Shown here: piece after piece, positions 1 to 4,889 of the stretch
Layout: each line of letters opens with the position of its first letter
Numbering within the stretch: position 1 is the first letter of the stretch
Assembly: GCA_025964295.1 (NCBI GenBank)
Contig: JAOPZD010000243.1
Coordinates: 1-5,811, forward strand
Reading direction: 5' to 3'
DNA: 5,811 bases
From: Conexibacter sp.
GTDB taxonomy: Bacteria; Actinomycetota; Thermoleophilia; Solirubrobacterales; Solirubrobacteraceae
Notes under the pieces: model-generated
The model's database searches: none
Told to the model about the DNA's origin: nothing
Seen by the model: only the letters and a program-made list of their open reading frames with translations
Made by a program: the position numbers and the translations under genes

Positions 1-8
1 GTGGCCCG

Positions 9-881
9 ATGAGCGCCGTGCGCGACCGCGAGGTCGTCGTCGACGGCGTCCGCTCGCCGGTGCTGGAGGCCGGCCCGGCCGACGCGCCGGAGGCGATCGT
101 CTTCGTCCACGGCAACCCCGGCGTCGCGGCCGACTGGCGCCCGGTGCTGGAGCCCGCCGGCGACTTCGCCCGCGCGGTCGCGATCACCATGCCCGGCTAC
201 GGCGACGCCGACAAGCCGCGCGACCTGCCCTACACCGTGCCCGGTTACGCGCGCCACCTCGCGGGCGCGCTGGAGCGCCTCGGCGTGGGCCGCGCCCACC
301 TCGTGCTGCACGACTTCGGCGGCCCGTGGGGCCTGCAGTGGGCGGCCGACCACCCCGAGGAGCACGCCTCGACCACGCTCATCAACACCGGCGTGATCCT
401 GCGCGAGGGCTGGCACGCGCTGGCCAAGGTCTGGCGCACGCCGGTGCTCGGCGAGCTGTTCTTCATGGCCTCGACGCGCGGCGGCATGCGCCAGTTCATG
501 AAGGCCACCAACCCCAAGTCCTTCCCGGCGCCCTACGGCGACCACCTCTATGAGCTCTACCAGGACAAGGGCACGCGCCGCGCGGTGCTGCAGCTGTACC
601 GCAACACGCCGATCGCGCCGCACGTCGCCGCGATCGCGCCGGCGCTGCGCGAGCACCCGCGCCCCGCGCTCGTGGTCTGGGGCGCCAAGGACCCGTACTT
701 GAAGGTGCGCCTGGCCGAGCGCCAGCGGGAGGTCTTCCGCGACGCGCGCGTGACGATCCTGCCCGGCAGCGGGCACTGGCCGCTGGCCGACGACCCGGAC
801 GCCGTCGTCGCCGCCGTCCTGCCCTTCCTGCGCGAGCAGACCGCGGCCGCCGCGACGCCGTCGGAGGCCGCCGCGACGTAG
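9..881 (+). CDS. alpha/beta hydrolase with Asp nucleophile (haloalkane dehalogenase/epoxide hydrolase-like)
   Basis: This 290-residue protein has the length and motif order of a single-domain alpha/beta hydrolase with a cap. HGNPG at residues 34-38 is the oxyanion-hole loop. HDFGG at 101-105 is the nucleophile elbow with Asp102 in place of Ser, which in this superfamily points to haloalkane dehalogenases and epoxide hydrolases that act through an aspartyl ester. WGAKDPY (224-230) supplies a likely acid (Asp228), and GSGHWP (253-258) carries the catalytic His256. Asn36 fits the halide-binding Asn of dehalogenases, but the Trp that normally follows the nucleophile is Phe103, so dehalogenase activity is doubtful and the substrate is unknown. 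The C-terminus is an Ala-rich tail. No signal peptide is seen, so it is probably cytoplasmic. The ATG is the first in frame, and only 8 bases lie upstream, so a ribosome binding site cannot be judged. Confidence 0.9.
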   Translation: MSAVRDREVVVDGVRSPVLEAGPADAPEAIVFVHGNPGVAADWRPVLEPAGDFARAVAITMPGYGDADKPRDLPYTVPGYARHLAGALERLGVGRAHLVLHDFGGPWGLQWAADHPEEHASTTLINTGVILREGWHALAKVWRTPVLGELFFMASTRGGMRQFMKATNPKSFPAPYGDHLYELYQDKGTRRAVLQLYRNTPIAPHVAAIAPALREHPRPALVVWGAKDPYLKVRLAERQREVFRDARVTILPGSGHWPLADDPDAVVAAVLPFLREQTAAAATPSEAAAT

Positions 882-884
882 GCT
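879..884 (+). promoter_or_regulatory. -10-like hexamer TAGGCT, leaderless layout
   Basis: TAGGCT fits the actinobacterial -10 form TAnnnT. It lies exactly 6 nt before the ATG at 891, which would place the transcription start on or next to the start codon. Its TAG is also the stop codon of the upstream hydrolase gene. There is no Shine-Dalgarno sequence before 891, in line with leaderless translation. No convincing -35 was seen. Confidence 0.45.
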
Positions 885-890
885 GGCGGC

Positions 891-1181
891 ATGCTCTGCC
901 AGGTCCGCACCTACCAGGTCCGCGAGGGCGCGATGGACGAGTTCGTCGCGCTGTGGCGCGACCACCTCGTCCCCCTGCGCGAGCAGTACGGCTACACCGT
1001 CGCCGGCGCCTGGCGCTCCCCCGACGACGCCACGTTCACCTGGGTCGTCTGCCACGAGGCGCCCGACGGCTGGGACGCGGCGGAGAAGACGTACTACGAC
1101 GCACCGGAGCGCGCGGCGCTGCCGCGCGACCCCGCGGACTTCCTGACCGGGTCGCAGACGATGATCATGCGTCCGGCCTGA
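891..1181 (+). CDS. NIPSNAP-like / dimeric alpha-beta barrel small protein
   Basis: This 96-residue protein begins with CQVRTYQVREGAMDEF, runs through a helix containing LWRDHLVPLREQYG, then a strand around TFTWVVCHEAP (48-58), and ends GSQTMIMRPA. That order, an R-x-Y strand, a long helix, a W-rich strand and a closing MxxRP strand, is typical of NIPSNAP and related ferredoxin-like proteins that dimerise into alpha-beta barrels. Family members have no single agreed function, and some related folds are monooxygenases or stress proteins. There is no signal peptide or membrane segment. The gene starts 9 nt after the stop of the hydrolase gene but appears to have its own leaderless-type promoter, so it need not depend on readthrough. 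The family call rests on motif recognition only. The reaction, if any, is unknown. Confidence 0.75.
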   Translation: MLCQVRTYQVREGAMDEFVALWRDHLVPLREQYGYTVAGAWRSPDDATFTWVVCHEAPDGWDAAEKTYYDAPERAALPRDPADFLTGSQTMIMRPA

Positions 1182-1189
1182 CAAGAGAA

Positions 1190-1200
1190 GTTCACACGCC
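1190..1200 (+). promoter_or_regulatory. possible single PHO-box-like unit
   Basis: GTTCACACGCC resembles the 11-nt direct-repeat unit of actinobacterial PHO boxes (core GTTCACC), upstream of a phosphatase gene. The neighbouring 11-mers are poor: the downstream one matches about 4 of the 7 core positions and the upstream one about 2. At least two units are normally needed, so this is weak. Its TTCACA could alternatively be a -35, but the spacer of 20 nt to TAGGTT is long. Confidence 0.2.
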
Positions 1201-1220
1201 CTACCCCTGACAGAGGTAGG
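1200..1220 (+). promoter_or_regulatory. 21-bp near-perfect dyad, candidate operator of phoD
   Basis: The arms CCTACC (1200-1205) and GGTAGG (1215-1220) are exact inverted repeats. The interior CCTGACAG continues the symmetry except at one pair (C1206 against A1214), giving 9 of 10 matched pairs around A1210. The right arm overlaps the -10-like TAGGTT and ends 8 nt before the phoD ATG, which is where a repressor would block RNA polymerase. If transcription instead starts further upstream, the same sequence could fold as an mRNA hairpin hiding the GAGGT at 1213-1217. There is no T-run after it, so it is not a typical terminator. Confidence 0.5.
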
Positions 1221-1222
1221 TT
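1217..1222 (+). promoter_or_regulatory. -10-like hexamer TAGGTT, leaderless layout
   Basis: TAGGTT lies exactly 6 nt before the ATG at 1229, the same spacing as at the gene before it. A start on the A of the ATG would give a leaderless mRNA. A competing reading is that GAGGT (1213-1217) acts as a ribosome binding site, but its spacing of 11 nt is long. Confidence 0.45.
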
Positions 1223-1228
1223 CGCGCG

Positions 1229-2854
1229 ATGCAGACCCGCCGTCAGCTCATCGCGCGCGCCGGAGGCGCGGCCGCGACCGTCCTGGTCCCCACCTCGCTG
1301 GCCACGCCCCTGGCGCTGGCCAGGACCAAGCCCTTCCGGGGCGGCCACTTCCCCGACGGGGTCGTCAGCGGCGACCCGACGCCCAAGGGCATCAGCCTGT
1401 GGACGCGCTTCGACCCGTCGGGCGGCGGCGGGACCGGCACCGTCGAGCTGGAGGTCGCGACCGACAAGGGCTTCCGGCACGTCGTCGCGCGCAAGAACGT
1501 GACCACGGGCGCCGCGTCCAACCACGCGGTCAAGGCGCGCGTGAGCGGCCTCAAGGCCCACGAGCAGTACTACTACCGGTTCGCCTCCAAGAGCGCCGAC
1601 AGCGCCGTCGGCCGCTTCCGGACCGCGCTGCCCGCCGACTCCAAGGCGCCGGTCAAGTTCGCGTTCTTCTCCTGCCAGGACTACACGCACGGCTTCTACA
1701 ACGCGCTGGACGTCATGGCCGACGGCGACTACGACTTCGTGGTCTGCCTCGGGGACTACATCTACGCCGAGGCCTATCACTCGGTCGCGGGCGGCACCGG
1801 CGTGCGCGACGACAAGATCGGCAGCGACAACCCGACCAACCCGGACATCGTCCGCGAGGCCGTGACGCTGGCCGACTACCGCGCCAAGTACCAGCTCTAC
1901 CGCTCGGACCCGCTGCTGCGCGCGGTGCACAGCAAGTTCCCGATGGTGATGCTCTGGGACGACCACGAGGTCCAGGACAACTACGCGGGCAAGCCGGCCG
2001 ACGGCGGCCTGCCGCCCGGCAAGCACTTCAGCCTGGCGCGCAAGAAGGCCGGGCGCCGGGCGTTCTTCGAGAACATGCCCGCGTTCCCGGGCGGCGAGAA
2101 GCTGTACCGCAAGCTCTCGTTCGGCGCCAACGTCGACCTGTTCGTCACCGACCAGCGCACCTACCGCGACAACCAGCCCTGCGACGACGCCGTCGTCGCG
2201 CCGTGCGCCGACTACAACCAGCCCCGCGACTTCCTCGGCCGCGCGCAGATGGACTGGGTCAAGGCCGGGCTGGCGTCCTCGAAGGCCCGCTGGAAGCTGA
2301 TAGCCAACGAGGTGACGATCATGCCGACGCGCGTGCTCGGCGGCGCGAACTACACCTACGACAACTGGGTCGGCTACCCGCAGGAGCGCGAGGAGCTGCT
2401 GACCCACATCCGCGACAAGCAGATCAAGGACGTGGTGTTCCTCACCGGCGACATCCACACGTTCATCGCGGGCGACGTGCGCACCGGCGACGGCGCGACG
2501 GGCGACACGGTGGCCACCGAGCTGGTCGGCGGCTCGATCACCTCGCAGTCGCTGGGCGAGACCGATCTCGACGCGGGCGGCGGCACGAAGATCAAGGGCA
2601 ACGACGCCAACCCGTCGACGCCCGCGGCGCTGATCGACGCGCTGCGCGGGATCAACCCTCAGGTCGACAACGCCGACTTCGACCACCACGGCTTCGGGTC
2701 GGTGACCGCGACGCCCAGCGGCCTGACGTGCGAGATGGTGCGGATGGAGACCATCAAGAGGCGCACGACCAAGAAGCTCGCCGCGGCGGACTGGACCTAC
2801 CACGTGACGCCCGGGGCGCCGAGCATCAAGGGCCAGCACGGCCCGAAGGCGTAG
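1229..2854 (+). CDS. phoD: PhoD-family alkaline phosphatase/phosphodiesterase, Tat-exported
   Basis: PhoD enzymes hydrolyse phosphate mono- and diesters outside the membrane, releasing phosphate from nucleic acid, lipid or teichoic-acid-type substrates with an iron/calcium centre. The 541-residue product starts QTRRQLIARAGG, a twin-arginine signal followed by a hydrophobic stretch and an ALA-type cleavage site near residues 29-31. Residues about 38-133 form the beta-rich PhoD N-terminal domain (GVVSGDP, SLWTRFDP, YYYRF). The metallophosphatase domain follows, with FSCQDY (147-152, Cys149), LGDYIYAEAY (174-183, Asp176), LWDDHEVQDNY (242-252), TGDIHTF (406-412, Asp408 and His410) and DHHGFG (485-490). 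These are the expected metal ligands, and no key residue appears lost. Length is normal for the family. It has its own promoter-like region and converges on the minus-strand gene downstream. Phosphate control is plausible from function but poorly supported by the DNA. Confidence 0.95.
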   Translation: MQTRRQLIARAGGAAATVLVPTSLATPLALARTKPFRGGHFPDGVVSGDPTPKGISLWTRFDPSGGGGTGTVELEVATDKGFRHVVARKNVTTGAASNHAVKARVSGLKAHEQYYYRFASKSADSAVGRFRTALPADSKAPVKFAFFSCQDYTHGFYNALDVMADGDYDFVVCLGDYIYAEAYHSVAGGTGVRDDKIGSDNPTNPDIVREAVTLADYRAKYQLYRSDPLLRAVHSKFPMVMLWDDHEVQDNYAGKPADGGLPPGKHFSLARKKAGRRAFFENMPAFPGGEKLYRKLSFGANVDLFVTDQRTYRDNQPCDDAVVAPCADYNQPRDFLGRAQMDWVKAGLASSKARWKLIANEVTIMPTRVLGGANYTYDNWVGYPQEREELLTHIRDKQIKDVVFLTGDIHTFIAGDVRTGDGATGDTVATELVGGSITSQSLGETDLDAGGGTKIKGNDANPSTPAALIDALRGINPQVDNADFDHHGFGSVTATPSGLTCEMVRMETIKRRTTKKLAAADWTYHVTPGAPSIKGQHGPKA

Positions 2855-2870
2855 GGGTCGGCGCGGCAGG

Positions 2871-2910
2871 CGGCGTTGTGGCGCGGGCGTCCGATCACCT
2901 CGCCACGCCG
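2871..2910. terminator. possible bidirectional terminator hairpin between convergent genes
   Basis: GTGGCG (2878-2883) pairs with CGCCAC (2901-2906), and beyond a 3-nt bulge CGGC (2871-2874) pairs with GCCG (2907-2910), giving about 10 G/C-rich pairs around a 17-nt loop. It lies in the 59-bp gap between the stops of phoD and the ornithine cyclodeaminase-like gene. Neither side has a T-run, so it would be a U-less hairpin terminator. In DNA this rich in G/C such pairing can be chance. Confidence 0.35.
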
Positions 2911-2913
2911 TCC

Positions 2914-3861
2914 CTACAGCCGCACCGTCTGCGCCTCCACGCGGCCGTCGCGCCAGGCGGCGACGGCCGCCGCGGCGATCGCGAGGTCCTGGATCGCCAG
3001 GCCGGTCGAGTCGAAGAGCGTCACGGCCTCCGGCCCCGGCCGCCCCGGCGCCTCGCCGGCCAGGACCGCGCCGAGGTCGGTCACCTGGTCGCGGGTGACC
3101 AGGCCCTCCTCGACCGCGCCGGTCAGCTCGCCGCCGTGCGAGGCCTGCGCCCACTCGTCGCAGAACAGCGCGCACGAGGCGACCGCGCCGATCGTCGCCT
3201 CGGCCTTGCCCGGGCCGTCGGCGCCGAGCATGTTGAAGTGCTGGCCCGGATGCAGGTCGCCGGCGTCGACGACGACGTCTGCGCCCGGCGTGATGCAGCA
3301 GACGACGTCGGCGTCCAGCGCCTGCTCGCGCGTGCCGACCGACCACCCCAGCTCGTCGGCCAGCGCGCGGGCCGCCTCCTCGCGCGGGTCGAAGCAGACG
3401 CCCGGGCCGTAGCCGTCGGCGGCCAGGCAGCGCGCCGTCCAGGCGCCGTGCAGGCCGCAGCCGACGATCCCGACCGTGGCCGCATCCTCGCGCGCCAGCG
3501 CGCGCGCCGCCACAGGGGCCACCGCGCCCGTGCGCAGGGCGGTCACCGAGCGCGCGTCGAGCATCGCGATCGGCTCGGAGGTCTCGGCGTCGCTGACCAG
3601 CAGCACGCCCAGGACGGTCGGCAGCGACCGCGCCGGGTTGGTCGGGAACGACGAGATCCACTTCAGGATCGCCAGCCCGTCGCCGAGCGCCGGCATCGCT
3701 CGGAAGTCGCCGTGCGGCGGCGCCTCGAGGTAGACCTTGGCCGGCATCAGCCACTCGCCGCGGCGGTGGCGCAGGAACGCCTCGCGCGTGCGGTCGATCG
3801 CCTCGCGCGCGGAGACCGCCGCGAGCACGGCATCGTGGTCCAGGACGGCGATGTCGGCCAT
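2914..3861 (-). CDS. ornithine cyclodeaminase / mu-crystallin family NAD(P)-dependent enzyme
   Basis: Members of this family include ornithine cyclodeaminase (ornithine to proline plus ammonia), archaeal-type alanine dehydrogenase and ketimine reductases, all using tightly bound NAD(P). The 315-residue length is typical. An N-terminal dimerisation/substrate half carries DFRAMP (52-57), LKWIS with Lys67, and RSVTALRTGAV (104-114) with Arg110. The Rossmann motif VGIVGCGLHG (130-139) follows. GADGPGKAE (213-221) holds Asp215, the position of the catalytic Asp in ornithine cyclodeaminase, and FDSTGLAIQD (283-292) is the family's C-terminal signature. All expected catalytic positions seem present, so the enzyme should be active, but motifs cannot separate cyclodeaminase from alanine dehydrogenase or imine reductase. 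The gene is divergent from an FCD-domain gene, a possible sensor of its substrate. The start is chosen because a -10-like TAGTCT lies 6 nt upstream on this strand. Confidence 0.92.
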   Translation of the reverse strand: MADIAVLDHDAVLAAVSAREAIDRTREAFLRHRRGEWLMPAKVYLEAPPHGDFRAMPALGDGLAILKWISSFPTNPARSLPTVLGVLLVSDAETSEPIAMLDARSVTALRTGAVAPVAARALAREDAATVGIVGCGLHGAWTARCLAADGYGPGVCFDPREEAARALADELGWSVGTREQALDADVVCCITPGADVVVDAGDLHPGQHFNMLGADGPGKAEATIGAVASCALFCDEWAQASHGGELTGAVEEGLVTRDQVTDLGAVLAGEAPGRPGPEAVTLFDSTGLAIQDLAIAAAAVAAWRDGRVEAQTVRL

Positions 3862-3867
3862 CCGCCA

Positions 3868-3873
3868 AGACTA
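3868..3873 (-). promoter_or_regulatory. -10-like hexamer TAGTCT (minus strand), leaderless layout
   Basis: On the minus strand TAGTCT is followed by 6 nt and then the ATG of the ornithine cyclodeaminase-like gene (initiator complement at 3859-3861). The same TAGnnT-N6-ATG layout occurs at the genes starting at 891 and 1229. There is no Shine-Dalgarno sequence between hexamer and start. No clear -35. Confidence 0.45.
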
Positions 3874-3895
3874 GATCCCCGCACCCAGGAGCCAC

Positions 3896-3905
3896 CGGCT
3901 AGCCG
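3896..3905. promoter_or_regulatory. 10-bp palindrome in divergent promoter region
   Basis: CGGCTAGCCG is a perfect palindrome in the intergenic region, lying between the two putative -35 zones of the divergent genes. Its position would suit an operator controlling both directions. Which protein would bind is not shown: the adjacent FCD protein has no visible DNA-binding domain. Ten-base G/C-rich palindromes can arise by chance, but the central CTAG is a rare word in such DNA. Confidence 0.35.
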
Positions 3906-3930
3906 CACTGGCGCGACCGCGCGTCACGGT

Positions 3931-3936
3931 TAGCGT
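3931..3936 (+). promoter_or_regulatory. -10-like hexamer TAGCGT for the FCD gene
   Basis: TAGCGT matches TAnnnT. Transcription starting about 7 nt later (near 3943) would give a short leader that begins just before the AGAAGAG ribosome binding site at 3944-3950. This promoter therefore looks leadered, unlike its neighbours. No recognisable -35. Confidence 0.35.
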
Positions 3937-3943
3937 TGCGCCC

Positions 3944-3950
3944 AGAAGAG
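3944..3950 (+). promoter_or_regulatory. ribosome binding site AGAAGAG that decides the start at 3957
   Basis: AGAAGAG ends 6 nt before the ATG at 3957. The earlier in-frame ATG at 3951 directly abuts it and the TTG at 3936 lies inside the -10-like hexamer, so 3957 is the best start. Confidence 0.5.
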
Positions 3951-3956
3951 ATGCCG

Positions 3957-4412
3957 ATGACCACCGAGCCGCTGCCCTTCGACCTCAAGCTCGCGCGCGA
4001 GGCGTTCTCCACCTCCGCGCACCTGCACGGCGCCGCCACCCGGCGCGCCGCCGCCCACCTCGCCGACGCCGACTTCGACCGCCTCCGGGCCCACGACGCC
4101 GAGTTCACCACGGCGCTGCGCGAGGGCCGCGTCGAGGACGCGATCCTCGCCGACGACGCGTTTCACCGCGTGCTGCTCGAGGCGGCCGACGACCCGGACC
4201 TGCTCGTCTCGGTCGAGCTCATGCTGCCCCGCCTGCGGCGGATGGACCTGTGGCTGTTCACGCGCAAGTCCTTCGACGATGTCGAGAACAGCCACCCGGG
4301 CATCGTCGCCGCGCTGGCCCAGGGCGACGGCGAGACCGCCGCCCAGCTCGTCGAGGCGAGCTTCACCAGCGCGGGCGAGGAGCTCGCGGCGGTCGTCGAG
4401 CGCAGCCGCTGA
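3957..4412 (+). CDS. stand-alone FCD-domain protein (GntR/FadR-type effector domain without HTH)
   Basis: The 151-residue product matches the all-helical FCD ligand-binding domain of FadR-subfamily GntR regulators almost end to end. A first helix AREAFSTSAHLHGAATRRAA (13-32) leads to DFDRLRAHDAEF (39-50), then ADDAFHRVLLEAADDPDLL (65-83) and SHPGIVAALAQGDGETAAQL (112-131). FCD domains bind small organic acids, often through a metal held by Asp and His. Here Asp66-x3-His70 and His113 are present, but the last His, expected in the final helix, is Ser135, so metal binding may be altered. FadR-type regulators are about 220-240 residues with a winged helix of about 70 residues first. That half is absent, and the intergenic region (about 95 bp) is too short to hide it behind a frameshift. 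It may be a co-sensor or a decayed regulator, and it diverges from the ornithine cyclodeaminase-like gene. Confidence 0.8.
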   Translation: MTTEPLPFDLKLAREAFSTSAHLHGAATRRAAAHLADADFDRLRAHDAEFTTALREGRVEDAILADDAFHRVLLEAADDPDLLVSVELMLPRLRRMDLWLFTRKSFDDVENSHPGIVAALAQGDGETAAQLVEASFTSAGEELAAVVERSR

Positions 4413-4461
4413 GCCGCCGGCGGCCCACAGGCTGGCGACGGGTACGATTCGCGGCATGCCC
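4413..4461 (+). repeat. 49-bp direct repeat, copy 1 (carries -10 hexamer and ATG)
   Basis: A perfect 49-bp match to 4470-4518, with a period of 57 bp. It begins directly after the stop codon of the FCD gene with the 12-bp palindrome GCCGCCGGCGGC. It includes TACGAT (4443-4448), a 7-nt gap, and the ATG at 4456. The 8 bases that follow (GGCATGCC) do not match the bases after copy 2. Confidence 0.97.
4443..4448 (+). promoter_or_regulatory. -10-like hexamer TACGAT, repeat copy 1
   Basis: TACGAT followed by 7 nt and the ATG at 4456, close to the leaderless layout elsewhere in the window. It is identical to the element in copy 2. Confidence 0.4.
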
Positions 4462-4471
4462 GGCATGCCGC
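4451..4471. repeat. perfect 21-bp inverted repeat at the duplication junction
   Basis: GCGGCATGCC (4451-4460) and GGCATGCCGC (4462-4471) are exact inverted arms around C4461. The structure exists only at the junction of the two 49-bp copies and covers the copy-1 ATG. RNA read through from upstream could fold an 8-bp stem with a 5-nt loop that buries this ATG, leaving the copy-2 start open. Confidence 0.85.
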
Positions 4472-4518
4472 CGCCGGCGGCCCACAGGCTGGCGACGGGT
4501 ACGATTCGCGGCATGCCC
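4470..4518 (+). repeat. 49-bp direct repeat, copy 2 (carries -10 hexamer and ATG)
   Basis: Second perfect copy, again starting with GCCGCCGGCGGC and holding TACGAT (4500-4505) and the ATG at 4513. Because the period is 57 bp (19 codons), the ATG of copy 1 reads in frame through copy 2. Confidence 0.97.
4500..4505 (+). promoter_or_regulatory. -10-like hexamer TACGAT, repeat copy 2
   Basis: TACGAT, then 7 nt, then the ATG at 4513. This is the element nearest the gene and is probably the original promoter, with copy 1 as the duplicate or the reverse. No Shine-Dalgarno sequence precedes the ATG. Confidence 0.45.
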
Positions 4519-4749
4519 AACCGCCGCCCCCAGCTGGAGATCGTCGCCCCGTCGGCCTCCCCCGAGGAGGCCGCCGCCGTCGTCGCCGCGCTGGAGCAGT
4601 TCCTGCGCGACTTCGCCCCGGTCGTCGTGCAGGAGGCGCCGAAGCAGAGCCCGTGGCTGCGCGCCGCGCTGCTGGAGGGCACCGGCCGCGAGCCGGACGG
4701 GTGGGCCGGGGCCGGGTCCTGGGGCGATCCCGTCCCCTGGGGCACCTGA
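4513..4749 (+). CDS. acyl-CoA carboxylase epsilon-subunit-like small protein
   Basis: The 78-residue product starts MPNRRPQLEIVAPSASPEEA, continues with a helix AAAVVAALEQFLRDFAP and ends with a Trp-rich tail (SPWLRAALLEG, then WGDPVPWGT). A short I-V strand, the P-x-x-EE-x-AA-x-x-AAL helix and a Trp-containing tail resemble the small epsilon subunit that stabilises the biotin-dependent acyl-CoA carboxylase complex of actinobacteria. The match is by pattern only, and the usual neighbour, the carboxylase beta subunit, is not in the window, so the call is tentative. The start at 4513 is preferred because it leaves the conserved part with a short natural N-terminus. A start at 4456 would add 19 residues (MPGMPPPAAHRLATGTIRG) that are just the translated promoter repeat. 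The gene follows the FCD gene by about 100 bp. Confidence 0.7.
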   Translation: MPNRRPQLEIVAPSASPEEAAAVVAALEQFLRDFAPVVVQEAPKQSPWLRAALLEGTGREPDGWAGAGSWGDPVPWGT

Positions 4750-4807
4750 GCCGTCCGCTGCACAAGCGAGCGGCAACGCGCCACATTTGCCTCCGGCGCC
4801 CTGAGGG

Positions 4808-4833
4808 TGTCGAATCGGCCTAGCCCGTCCGTC
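4808..4833 (+). promoter_or_regulatory. ECF42-type promoter (TGTCGA-N16-CGTC)
   Basis: TGTCGA (4808-4813) and CGTC (4830-4833) are separated by 16 nt. As recalled, ECF42 sigma factors of Streptomyces recognise TGTCGA at -35 and CGTC or CGAC at -10, upstream of DGPF genes. CGAC also occurs at 4833-4836 with a 19-nt spacer, which is a less likely distance. Transcription from about 4840 would give a leader of about 50 nt. The element stands before two DGPF genes and a sigma gene of the matching type, so autoregulation is likely. Confidence 0.7.
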
Positions 4834-4877
4834 GACTCATCGAACGGCCGCGAACCGCCGGCCGTACGAACCAGCCC

Positions 4878-4883
4878 AGGAGG
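4878..4883 (+). promoter_or_regulatory. consensus ribosome binding site AGGAGG
   Basis: A full AGGAGG lies 6 nt before the ATG at 4890. It is the strongest ribosome binding site in the window and contrasts with the leaderless-type starts of the other genes, consistent with a leadered, sigma-controlled operon. Confidence 0.8.
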
Positions 4884-4889
4884 CCCTCC

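Noticed and set aside
1..12. End of an upstream gene (GTG GCC CGA TGA) overlapping the first ATG as ATGA
   Set aside because: An ATGA overlap is common in operons, but three codons at a window edge cannot show that a gene exists.
1094..3895. 933-residue open frame on the minus strand
   Set aside because: It is antisense to phoD and shifted against the cyclodeaminase-like gene. Composition is Arg/Ala/Gly-rich without domain motifs, as expected for shadow frames in very G/C-rich DNA.
1399..3933. 844-residue open frame on the plus strand
   Set aside because: It lies out of frame over phoD and antisense to the cyclodeaminase-like gene. It is a low-complexity Arg-rich translation with no recognisable fold.
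3936..3956. Earlier starts for the FCD gene (TTG 3936, ATG 3951)
   Set aside because: The TTG lies in the -10-like hexamer and the ATG at 3951 abuts the AGAAGAG site. ATG 3957 has correct spacing.
4456..4749. Longer version of the epsilon-like gene starting in repeat copy 1
   Set aside because: The added 19 residues are translated promoter DNA and are unlike the family. It remains possible as a minor product and is treated as a finding, not as the main gene call.
4750..4807. Weak hairpin CCGCT (4755-4759) / AGCGG (4769-4773) after the epsilon-like gene
   Set aside because: Five base pairs with a 9-nt loop and no T-run are too weak for a terminator call.
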